Shown here piece by piece: positions 34,222 through 41,757 of a stretch of DNA of 57,938 bases (the stretch's first letter is position 1; every line of letters starts with the position of its first letter). Both the position numbers and the translations under genes were made by a program. The stretch is from an uncultured Proteiniphilum sp. (GTDB lineage: Bacteria; Bacteroidota; Bacteroidia; Bacteroidales; Dysgonomonadaceae): positions 1 through 57,938 of the forward strand of contig NZ_CALNAT010000188.1 of assembly GCF_937873925.1 (NCBI RefSeq). Direction: 5' to 3'. The notes beneath the pieces were generated by a model. It made no database searches. It had not been told where the DNA came from and saw only the letters and a program-made list of their open reading frames with translations.

Positions 34222-37200
34222 TTAAAATGTAAGATTCAACCCGAACGTATATACTGCCGGCATGGGATAGGTTCCTTCATCAATTCCCGATTTTATGGCC
34301 GTTCCACCAATTTCGGGCGTATATCCGGTATTTCTGCTCCATGTTTTCAGGTTCTCCACATTGGCATATACACGTAATGACTTCATATGGATTTTGTTTA
34401 ATAAGGATGCATTGAATGTATAGCCTAATTGCATGTTGCGGATCCGGAAGAAACTACCGTCTTCAATGAAATAGCTAGAAAAAGCGCGGTTGACCGCTCT
34501 GCCGGGTTCCAGAATAGGTTCCCAATTGGAGGTGCCTTCCCCGTTCCATCGATTCATACGCTTGGTCAGGTAATTGAACTGTGCAAAAGAAGAAACGTCC
34601 CAATTACGGTATATTTCATTGCCGTATACTCCCATCATATCGGCGGACAGATCAAATCCTTTATAATTCAGATTGACATTGAATCCGTAGGTGAAATCGG
34701 GAGAGGGTTTACCGATCATGGTACGGTCGTCCTCATCGATTATATTATCGCCGTTTATATCTTTAAATTTCAGGTCTCCCGGATTAACCGCATATACCGT
34801 ATTCGGCGCGGATTGTTTGATGTCTTCGTTATTCTGATAAACGCCTTCCACTACGTAGCCGTAGAAATATCCGACCGGATAGCTGGCAACTGTCCTTGCT
34901 ATTTCTTCATAAATGGCGTCGCCTTCATCCCGTCCAAGTGTTATCACCTTATTGTTGATCGTTGTTATGTTCGCACCTAAAGAATAACTGAACCCTGAAT
35001 TGCCTATTTTATCATTCCATGAAGCCGATAACTCCAATCCTTTATTTTCAATGTCTCCAAGGTTTTCCAATGAGTTTAAGGATCCCGCGCGGGGGTCAAG
35101 CAATACAATAATGTTTTTTGTGTTTTTGTGGTAATAGACAGGCTCCAGCCTCAATCTTTGGTTTAAAAGATTCATTTCGAATCCGGCTTCCCACGAATAA
35201 GTTCTTTCCCAGTTCAGATTTTGTACATTATATATTATCGTATAACCTGGAATAATATCTTCGTTGGGGCCGAAAACCGCACTTCCTGTATTGGTAAGTT
35301 CCGGATAAGAGGGATAATAATTGTTGATATTTATTCCTGTGTTTTCGGTACCCAGTACACCCCAGGAACCTTTAAGTTTCAGGTAATCGATGATGTTCTG
35401 ATCTTTCATAAAGTTTTCTTCTGATACGACCCAGCCTCCCCCGAATGTATAGAAATTGTTCCATGTATTGCCAACGCCCCGGAATACGGAAGATCCGTCG
35501 CGACGGAAAGAAGCGTTGAACAAATACCGATCATTATAGCTATACAAGGTTCTTAACAAGTAAGACATGGTGAATCTTCTCCATTGATAGATTTTGTCAG
35601 TATCGTATTGATTCCTCGCTCCATCCTGGTTTAATGAAGTCAGCCACCATTTGTCGTGATTGTCGGGGACAGAGAAATATATTTTATCCAAAAGTTCACT
35701 CCGCTCACCGTCTATTAAGGAAAATTCCCGATAGTTGGTTGTTAATCCGGCCATTGCCGTGAGCGAATGTTTGTCGAACCTGTTCTGATATGTCAAGATA
35801 TGATCGCCCTGAGCCGTATATTCGGTAGACTTCAGTTGAGTGATTATCTGCCTGTTTTGCATAGTTTCTTTTCCTGGTATCTCAGGATTATAGAAATAAA
35901 TTACAGGCGAGAAGGAGCGTGCTTCATTTATGGCATAATCCAGGAAAAGGGTTGTTTTGAAGGTAAAATTCTTCAGGAAGTTTACTTCTGCGTAAATATT
36001 ACCGGCAGCCCTGTGGTTCACCCCTAAATTATGATTGCCGCGGATATAGGTCTCAACCAACGGATTCCAGAGCTGTGCCCGTTGAAAATCCGGCATGGTA
36101 TGCAACAATGTTTCCGTAGTATTCGCAATCGGATCCGTATATTCGGCGAAGATAGGAGCGATCGGGGCAGCCCTTACGACAGAGGCAACATTTTTGGCAT
36201 CGGGCAATTTATTCTTGCTTCCGTTTACTGCAAATCCGAACTTCAGGAAATCCGTAACATTATAATCACTACTTAAATTCACTGTTATTTTGGAAAATTT
36301 CTCTGTTTTAATGGAACCTTCTTCGGAGGTATATCCCAGTCCCATATAAAATCTGCTTTTATCCGTGGAACCTGTTATACTTGCATTACTGTTGGAAATG
36401 AATCCGGTCTGAAAATATTCATCCTGCCAATTCGTATCCGCCCCCCAATTTGTATAATCAAATGGAGTGGCTCCCTGGTTGATCCGTTGTTCATCGTATA
36501 ATTCCCGGAATTGGGCGGCGTTTGTTACATCAATCTTATCATAAATATGTTTAAAGCCGAAAGAGGTGTTTAGATTTACGATTGTTTGTCCTGCTTTCGC
36601 CTTCTTTGTGGTGATAATAATTACGCCATTCGCTCCACGCATCCCGAATATAGCTAAGGAAGAAGGATCCTTCAATATTTCCATCGATTCGATATCCGCC
36701 GGATTAATATAGTTGATATTATCCGAAAATAATCCGTCAACGATATAAAGAGGTTTGTATCCATTAATGGAGTTTGTCCCGCGAATACGGATTTCAGGAT
36801 CCTGACCCGCTCTTCCGCTGTTGACAACCTGAACACCTGCAACTTTACCCTGCAAAGATGCCAAAGGGTTCGCAGAGGGTCTGTTGGCAATCTCTTCGGC
36901 TCCTATAGTAACGATTGATCCGGTAAGGTCGCGTTTCCTTGCCGTACCATATCCGATCACTACTACCTCTTCCAATGCCTGCACATCTTCCTGCAGCGTT
37001 ATATCGATGGTTGTCCGCCCATTGACCGCCTCTTCACGGGTCACCATCCCTATGTAACTAAATACCAGGGTCGCATCACTTGATACATTAGACAGGGAAT
37101 AATTCCCGTCGATATCAGTCACGGTACCGTTGGTGGTGCCTTTCACTAACACGGTGGCCCCTATGGCCGGGGCTCCGGTGGATTCCTCTGTCACTGTTCC

Positions 37201-37278
37201 CGAAACGGTTACCTGCTGTGCAGATAAAAGAAAAGAACAGAAGAGAAAACTTAATACTGTTAGAATTTTTAGCTTCAT
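34222..37278 (-). CDS. SusC-family TonB-linked outer-membrane transporter
   Basis: 1018 residues. Signal peptide ends LLSAQ. The CarboxypepD-regulatory-like domain (about 22-95) has GTVTEESTGAPAIGATVLV, GTVTDIDGNYSLSNV and VFSYIGMVTREE. The plug then starts EEVVVIGYGTARKRDLTGS, the most typical SusC TonB-box/plug motif. EIRIRGTNSINGYKPLYIVD and MEILKDPSSLAIFGMRGANG follow, then the 22-strand barrel ending TFGLNLTF. It imports the oligosaccharide made at the surface by the lipid-anchored GH144. A good promoter (TTTG, 18 bases, TATTTTTG) lies at 37299-37328, with palindromic sites further upstream. It is co-transcribed with susD. Confidence 0.94.
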   Translation of the reverse strand: MKLKILTVLSFLFCSFLLSAQQVTVSGTVTEESTGAPAIGATVLVKGTTNGTVTDIDGNYSLSNVSSDATLVFSYIGMVTREEAVNGRTTIDITLQEDVQALEEVVVIGYGTARKRDLTGSIVTIGAEEIANRPSANPLASLQGKVAGVQVVNSGRAGQDPEIRIRGTNSINGYKPLYIVDGLFSDNINYINPADIESMEILKDPSSLAIFGMRGANGVIIITTKKAKAGQTIVNLNTSFGFKHIYDKIDVTNAAQFRELYDEQRINQGATPFDYTNWGADTNWQDEYFQTGFISNSNASITGSTDKSRFYMGLGYTSEEGSIKTEKFSKITVNLSSDYNVTDFLKFGFAVNGSKNKLPDAKNVASVVRAAPIAPIFAEYTDPIANTTETLLHTMPDFQRAQLWNPLVETYIRGNHNLGVNHRAAGNIYAEVNFLKNFTFKTTLFLDYAINEARSFSPVIYFYNPEIPGKETMQNRQIITQLKSTEYTAQGDHILTYQNRFDKHSLTAMAGLTTNYREFSLIDGERSELLDKIYFSVPDNHDKWWLTSLNQDGARNQYDTDKIYQWRRFTMSYLLRTLYSYNDRYLFNASFRRDGSSVFRGVGNTWNNFYTFGGGWVVSEENFMKDQNIIDYLKLKGSWGVLGTENTGININNYYPSYPELTNTGSAVFGPNEDIIPGYTIIYNVQNLNWERTYSWEAGFEMNLLNQRLRLEPVYYHKNTKNIIVLLDPRAGSLNSLENLGDIENKGLELSASWNDKIGNSGFSYSLGANITTINNKVITLGRDEGDAIYEEIARTVASYPVGYFYGYVVEGVYQNNEDIKQSAPNTVYAVNPGDLKFKDINGDNIIDEDDRTMIGKPSPDFTYGFNVNLNYKGFDLSADMMGVYGNEIYRNWDVSSFAQFNYLTKRMNRWNGEGTSNWEPILEPGRAVNRAFSSYFIEDGSFFRIRNMQLGYTFNASLLNKIHMKSLRVYANVENLKTWSRNTGYTPEIGGTAIKSGIDEGTYPMPAVYTFGLNLTF

Positions 37279-37298
37279 GGATCTTTTTTTAATTTGTT

Positions 37299-37328
37299 CA
37301 AAAATAGTACTATAGTATTTTAAACAAA
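37299..37328 (-). promoter_or_regulatory. Predicted susC promoter (-33 TTTG, 18-base spacer, -7 TATTTTTG)
   Basis: On the minus strand TTTG (37325-37328) and TATTTTTG (37299-37306) are separated by 18 bases, close to the Bacteroides sigma-ABfr consensus. The spacer contains the 10-base palindrome TACTATAGTA (37308-37317). Transcription would start about 14 bases before the susC ATG. Confidence 0.65.
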
Positions 37329-37371
37329 AATAAGGGTGTGTTTGGCCTGTGAAAAAATTAAAAACCTCGTT

Positions 37372-37415
37372 AAAAGTACGTTATGTTGTATAACATATTT
37401 TTAAAGGGTACTTTT
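37372..37415. promoter_or_regulatory. Nested inverted repeats upstream of susC (candidate operator)
   Basis: Outer perfect arms AAAAGTAC (37372-37379) and GTACTTTT (37408-37415) enclose an inner repeat TATGTT (37382-37387) / AACATA (37392-37397) with a 4-base loop. The GTAC core recurs at 37473-37494 and AGTAC in the promoter spacer. They lie 45-90 bases upstream of the -33 element. Confidence 0.5.
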
Positions 37416-37472
37416 TTACTACTTTAATGCAGGGTAATACGTTCTTGATTAGATATTTATAAAGGTAGTGAT

Positions 37473-37494
37473 TGAAGGTACTGTAGTACCTTCA
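37473..37494. promoter_or_regulatory. Perfect 10-base-arm palindrome next to the LuxR-type regulator (candidate operator)
   Basis: Arms TGAAGGTACT (37473-37482) and AGTACCTTCA (37485-37494) are separated by GT. It abuts the regulator stop codon and lies 145 bases upstream of the susC -33 element. There is no T tract, so it is unlikely to be a simple terminator. Length and symmetry fit a dimeric LuxR/GerE-type binding site. Confidence 0.6.
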
Positions 37495-40374
37495 TTATTG
37501 GAACTTGATCATAAAATCGACCAGGTTATCCGCTTCGGAGAGATGTAGCTTCTTTCGTAAACGGTAACGGGCGGCTTCCACTCCGCGCGTGGAAATATTC
37601 AGCATTTCTGCGATCTCCTTCGAGGAATAATTTAACCTGAGTAGGGCACACAGTTTCAGGTCGGTGGGGGTGAGCAACGGATACCGTTCTTTGAGTTTCC
37701 GGAAGAAATTCTTATGGATCAGGTCGAAGTTGCTCTGAAAGAGACTCCATTCATCTTCTTCCGGGAGATTTTTCCCGATCATGGTGAGTAGTTCGTGTCC
37801 TTCGGAGCGATTGATCTTTCCCGCAAGAATAAGCACCTGGATACTTTCCCGTAAGCTCTTTAAAAATTCGGAGTGATTGATCAGCATCATGGCGGCGCTG
37901 GCCAACTCTTTCCCTTTGTAGGTAAGTTCCGCTTCCAGCTTCTCGTTCTGTAATGTGGTGATCACTTTTTCCTGTCGTTCTATCTGGGCAAGGCGCCTGT
38001 TCTCCTGTTCCTCGAAAAGTTTATGCTTCTTGCGGACAATTCTTTGTATATGTTTTTTTACCAGAAACCCTGCCAGGGATCCGATGATGAGGAAATACAG
38101 CAAATAGGCCCACCAGGTTTTGTACCATGGATTTTTAATGCGGAATGAATAGCTTACGACAGACAATACCTTTCCCGAACTGTCCTTTATGTGCCCATAC
38201 AGGGTATAGTCGCCTGCAGGAAGGTTATGGTAGGAAGCGGATCTGTTTGCGTCGGTGTTTATCCAGCGGTTATCGTATCCCTGCAAATAACTTTCTACCT
38301 GAAATATTTTTTTAGAGAATTCCGGATACAGGAACCGGAATGTAATGTTATTATTCTGGTAAGCGATCATTCCCTTTTTGGTGGGATCGAGGTAGAATAT
38401 CTGATCGTTGTTCCGGTTGTGAAAGGTTATAGATGCGATCTGCAAGTCTGTCTTTACTTCCGACTGTCCTTCCGAAAACGAATATTTCCCTATCCCCCCG
38501 TTCATGCAGAAGTAGGAGTTATTGTCGCCGCCCACCAGCAGGTTCGCTCTTCCCGCATTGGGCGGATTATTCAGGATACTGTACGGGATACGGTCTTTGA
38601 TGGCGTATTTGTTCCCGCTGTATTCCACCAGGACATATTCTTTGTGTCGTATGAACCAAAAGAGGTTGTCGTTCACGGGAATAATACGATGGGTATCGGC
38701 AAAGCCGGGCAGGTCGTTGTTCAACAGATCGAAGGGAATGATCTTATGCCCGATATCATCATAAGTGAAGAAACGGTCACCGTCGGCAAAAACAATCCTC
38801 CCTCTCAGTTTCATGACCTTGATGGGCCGGTAAGTGGAGACCTGCGTACTGTCGAACGACAGGTAGTTCTCTATTTCAACCGCCTTCCGGAGGTCCTCGT
38901 CCAGTTTCAAACGATAGACGCCTTTATACATGTGTCCTGCCCATATATTACCGGCATGATCTATCTCCAGGTTTTTTATCAGATCCGAAAAATCTTCCAC
39001 AGCGTGGCTGAAAGCCCAGTTGCCGGAAGAGTCCTGTTTATAGACAAACAGGGAAGTATAGGAGGATTCCAGCAGAATACCCCTGCCGTTGATCGTTGCC
39101 TGTTTTATATCCATTCCTCCTGTGTGTGCCCCCTGAATACGTATTTCGCGAAAATCCTTCAGGAAGGAAGTTCCCAGGTTATGGCCCACGAAAACCTGAT
39201 TGTCGAAGCTTTTGATGAACCACGACTGGATATCGAAGCCGGGAATACGAAAGAGGGCTCCGTCGGTGTCGGAATAACTGTAAACACCCTGGTTGGTGGC
39301 CAGATAGAGGCGATTGTCGTGAAACAGGATGTCTTCCACCAGCCCGATCTGACTGTCGGCGGGCTCAAAAAAAGACAAAGGAGAGTGTGTCCTGATATTG
39401 GAAATGCCGTTGTCGAGAGCGGCCCATACCGTGTGGTCACGGTCTTTGAACAGTGCCAGTACCGTATTGTTGTTGAGCCCATTGTTCCGGTCAATATGCC
39501 ATATTTTCTCCCCATCTTTATCAATTGCGAAAATACCGCTGTTGAGTGTCCCGAAAATGTATGAATCGCCCGAGACAATAGCGCGATTGACGATTGCCTG
39601 TTTCAATTCCTGCCCGATGGAAATGTTCCATGGCGTCAGCGTATGCTCCTCTTCGGAAAACCGGTATAATCCGTTTTTGGAGGTGACCAGCAGCCAATCC
39701 TCCTCATAGGGGAGCAGGGCCACTACGTTGTCGTTATTCCACCGGTCGCGCGTAAAAACAGGGTAAAAATGCTCGCCGTCAAAAAGGCAGAAATCGTTCC
39801 CGATCAATTGCGCAAACATCTTTTCTCCCGCCGGGAAAAAGTATAAGACCGCGGGATAAGGCTTTCGGATCCCTACCTCCTTACCATCGTAGATGAAAAT
39901 TGTCGAAAATGACTGAAAATAGAGTTTCCCGTCGAACGGATAGATGCCCCAGATCTCATCATTATGGAACTGATGCTCTTCAATGTTATGCTTGAGTGAG
40001 TGATAGATAAGCTGGTTGGTTTCGCTGGATTCGAAATAGCCGAACTCTTCGAAAGAACCCACGTAAATGCGTTCGTAATTGTCGCGGGAATCGATATAGA
40101 TAGATTTTACGGAGAGATTATTGGGCAGGTTGTGCAATTTCCAGTTAACACCGTCGTAACTGAGCATTCCGTTGTCATTGCCGAAATAGATCACCCCGTT
40201 GCTTCCCTGGGCAATGGCCCAGTTTTGGTTGCCGGCATTATAATGGTCGGTTGTATAATTGTAGACAGGAGGGATAAAGGGAATGTTCTGCACGACTGAA
40301 GACATGGCCGAAGCCATGAAGATCACGGTGAAGATTGCCGTGCAAAACAATTTTTTACAGGCCGGTTGCATCAT
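37495..40374 (-). CDS. Membrane-spanning propeller sensor with LuxR-type DNA-binding domain (PUL regulator)
   Basis: 959 residues. Signal peptide 1-28, then a periplasmic two-component-regulator-like beta-propeller (about 35-680; repeats such as NWAIAQGSNGVIYFGNDNG and TVLALFKDRDHTVWAALDNG). A Y_Y_Y domain (about 685-745, YLQGYDNRWINTDANRSASY) and one transmembrane helix (about 755-772) follow. Next come a cytoplasmic coiled coil (about 775-835) and a GerE/LuxR helix-turn-helix at the C-terminus (LTPTDLKLCALLRLNYSSKE, then IAEMLNISTRGVEAARYRLR). Unlike hybrid two-component regulators it has no kinase or receiver domain, so it senses ligand and binds DNA in one chain. It lies directly upstream of susC in the same orientation, with palindromes between them. 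A second ATG at 40371 is equivalent. Likely co-transcribed with the hypothetical gene 31 bases upstream. Confidence 0.9.
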   Translation of the reverse strand: MMQPACKKLFCTAIFTVIFMASAMSSVVQNIPFIPPVYNYTTDHYNAGNQNWAIAQGSNGVIYFGNDNGMLSYDGVNWKLHNLPNNLSVKSIYIDSRDNYERIYVGSFEEFGYFESSETNQLIYHSLKHNIEEHQFHNDEIWGIYPFDGKLYFQSFSTIFIYDGKEVGIRKPYPAVLYFFPAGEKMFAQLIGNDFCLFDGEHFYPVFTRDRWNNDNVVALLPYEEDWLLVTSKNGLYRFSEEEHTLTPWNISIGQELKQAIVNRAIVSGDSYIFGTLNSGIFAIDKDGEKIWHIDRNNGLNNNTVLALFKDRDHTVWAALDNGISNIRTHSPLSFFEPADSQIGLVEDILFHDNRLYLATNQGVYSYSDTDGALFRIPGFDIQSWFIKSFDNQVFVGHNLGTSFLKDFREIRIQGAHTGGMDIKQATINGRGILLESSYTSLFVYKQDSSGNWAFSHAVEDFSDLIKNLEIDHAGNIWAGHMYKGVYRLKLDEDLRKAVEIENYLSFDSTQVSTYRPIKVMKLRGRIVFADGDRFFTYDDIGHKIIPFDLLNNDLPGFADTHRIIPVNDNLFWFIRHKEYVLVEYSGNKYAIKDRIPYSILNNPPNAGRANLLVGGDNNSYFCMNGGIGKYSFSEGQSEVKTDLQIASITFHNRNNDQIFYLDPTKKGMIAYQNNNITFRFLYPEFSKKIFQVESYLQGYDNRWINTDANRSASYHNLPAGDYTLYGHIKDSSGKVLSVVSYSFRIKNPWYKTWWAYLLYFLIIGSLAGFLVKKHIQRIVRKKHKLFEEQENRRLAQIERQEKVITTLQNEKLEAELTYKGKELASAAMMLINHSEFLKSLRESIQVLILAGKINRSEGHELLTMIGKNLPEEDEWSLFQSNFDLIHKNFFRKLKERYPLLTPTDLKLCALLRLNYSSKEIAEMLNISTRGVEAARYRLRKKLHLSEADNLVDFMIKFQ

Positions 40375-40405
40375 TATATCGGAATATCAGCGCAATTGCA
40401 GGAGG

Positions 40406-41131
40406 TTATTTTTTCTCCAGTAAGTTTTCAATCTCTTTTTCGCTCAGCACTTTTACATTGGTGAAAAGAAATTTGGTGTCAAGGAAATTGCCATATTGGT
40501 TACATTCGGTGACAGCGGCATTGAGGTTCGATTTTACATCCTTGTCGAAAGGAAAAAGCATCAGAATTGTGAAATAATTCTCATTCATCTCAAATTTTTC
40601 AATGACCACCTCCGCTTTCTGTAATTGAAAGGTAAATTCACGCTCTACCATCTCTTTCTGCAAACCGGTAAAGTGCTGCCTGTCGTTGGTTGTGAACAAC
40701 GCGAAAAAGCGCAGTTTCTTGTCTTGTCCTCCCAGCCCTGAGGAGATATACACCTGTTGGTGGCCGGAGAGGTCGGAACTGAGTACGATACGGCTGCTTA
40801 CCAGTGCCATGGACGACCAGTGTAGCAATTCGGATTCCAGGGGACTGCTGTGGTAGGTCTCGATAGAGCGGTAAGCTCCCACGTCGGGGATGGAGGCCAA
40901 CAAGGTCAAGCTTCTCTTTTTACGGTCAATGGATTCATCGGGCGAGAATAATATGGCTATCTCGTCATCACGCACAAAGGAACTGTTCTCCCTCCGCAAT
41001 CTGTCGAAATACCTGAAATATTCCATTTGTTCCTCAATCGGCACCAGGTCTTCGAGAATATGGAATGAGTCGATACCTTGTTCATTCAGTGTCTGGCGCA
41101 ATTTCGCCAAAAGATCATCTTGGTCACTCAT
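40406..41131 (-). CDS. Conserved hypothetical protein
   Basis: 241 residues, no signal peptide or membrane segment, cytoplasmic. N-terminal helical region (DDLLAKLRQTLNEQGIDSFH) followed by alternating strands and helices (residues about 60-240). I recognise no family or catalytic motif. A -7 box at 41137-41144 sits only 5 bases before the ATG, suggesting a leaderless or nearly leaderless transcript. It precedes the LuxR-type regulator by 31 bases, so it may be in the same transcript, but it could equally be an unrelated housekeeping gene. Confidence 0.75.
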   Translation of the reverse strand: MSDQDDLLAKLRQTLNEQGIDSFHILEDLVPIEEQMEYFRYFDRLRRENSSFVRDDEIAILFSPDESIDRKKRSLTLLASIPDVGAYRSIETYHSSPLESELLHWSSMALVSSRIVLSSDLSGHQQVYISSGLGGQDKKLRFFALFTTNDRQHFTGLQKEMVEREFTFQLQKAEVVIEKFEMNENYFTILMLFPFDKDVKSNLNAAVTECNQYGNFLDTKFLFTNVKVLSEKEIENLLEKK

Positions 41132-41136
41132 AGTTG

Positions 41137-41144
41137 CAAAGATA
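41137..41144 (-). promoter_or_regulatory. Predicted -7 element immediately before the hypothetical gene
   Basis: TATCTTTG on the minus strand, exact consensus, ending 5 bases from the start codon. The expected start of transcription falls at or next to the ATG, implying a leaderless mRNA. Confidence 0.55.
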
Positions 41145-41278
41145 AAACTATTTCATTAAGCAATACGAGCAGAAGGCAAATTTATTTATTTCCTTAAATT
41201 TCATCAAATCGGTACTTAATTCCTCAGAATTGTATAAATTCGCACCATTAAAACAAAATCGACGTTTCCGTTAAACCG

Positions 41279-41713
41279 ATGAAAATTAAAATAGTCAATA
41301 AGTCGCGGCACCCGTTACCCGAATATGCCACGGTATCTGCCGCAGGCATGGATCTGCGTGCGAATTTAGAAGAGCCTGTAGTATTGAAACCGCTCGAACG
41401 TACATTGGTTCCCACCGGCATCTATATACAGCTACCCGAAGGATATGAAGCCCAAATCCGTCCGCGTAGCGGGCTGGCCATCAAACACGGCATAGGAATT
41501 GTGAATGCTCCCGGTACCATTGATGCCGATTACCGTGGCGAAATAAGGGTGATCCTGGTGAATCTTTCGAATGAAAATTTCACCATCCAAGACGGAGAAC
41601 GTATTTGTCAGATGGTGATCGCCGGGCATGCCCGTGTGGAATGGGAGGCCGTGGGTTCGCTCGATGAAACGGAGAGAGGCGCCGGCGGGTTCGGACATAC
41701 CGGCAGGCAGTAG
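41279..41713 (+). CDS. dut: Deoxyuridine 5'-triphosphate nucleotidohydrolase (dUTPase)
   Basis: Hydrolyses dUTP to dUMP and pyrophosphate, keeping uracil out of DNA and feeding thymidylate synthesis. At 144 residues it has normal trimeric-dUTPase length, with all five motifs in order: AAGMDLRA (1), PRSGLAIKHG (2), GTIDADYRGEI with the catalytic Asp and the uracil-binding Tyr (3), GERICQMVI (4) and RGAGGFGHTGR (5, the nucleotide-closing arm). It starts a plus-strand run with the TPR, DUF4292 and EnvC-like genes. Divergent from the hypothetical gene at 41131. Confidence 0.97.
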   Translation: MKIKIVNKSRHPLPEYATVSAAGMDLRANLEEPVVLKPLERTLVPTGIYIQLPEGYEAQIRPRSGLAIKHGIGIVNAPGTIDADYRGEIRVILVNLSNENFTIQDGERICQMVIAGHARVEWEAVGSLDETERGAGGFGHTGRQ

Positions 41714-41757
41714 AACCACCACTATTCAAACTAAGAATGTTATATTCAATAACCACA

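Noticed and set aside
37473..37494. Palindrome after the regulator as a plain terminator
   Set aside because: No T tract in either direction; kept as operator candidate.
38191..39564. 457-codon open frame antisense to the regulator gene
   Set aside because: No signal, motif or start context; the minus-strand frame encodes a clear propeller/LuxR protein, so this is a shadow.
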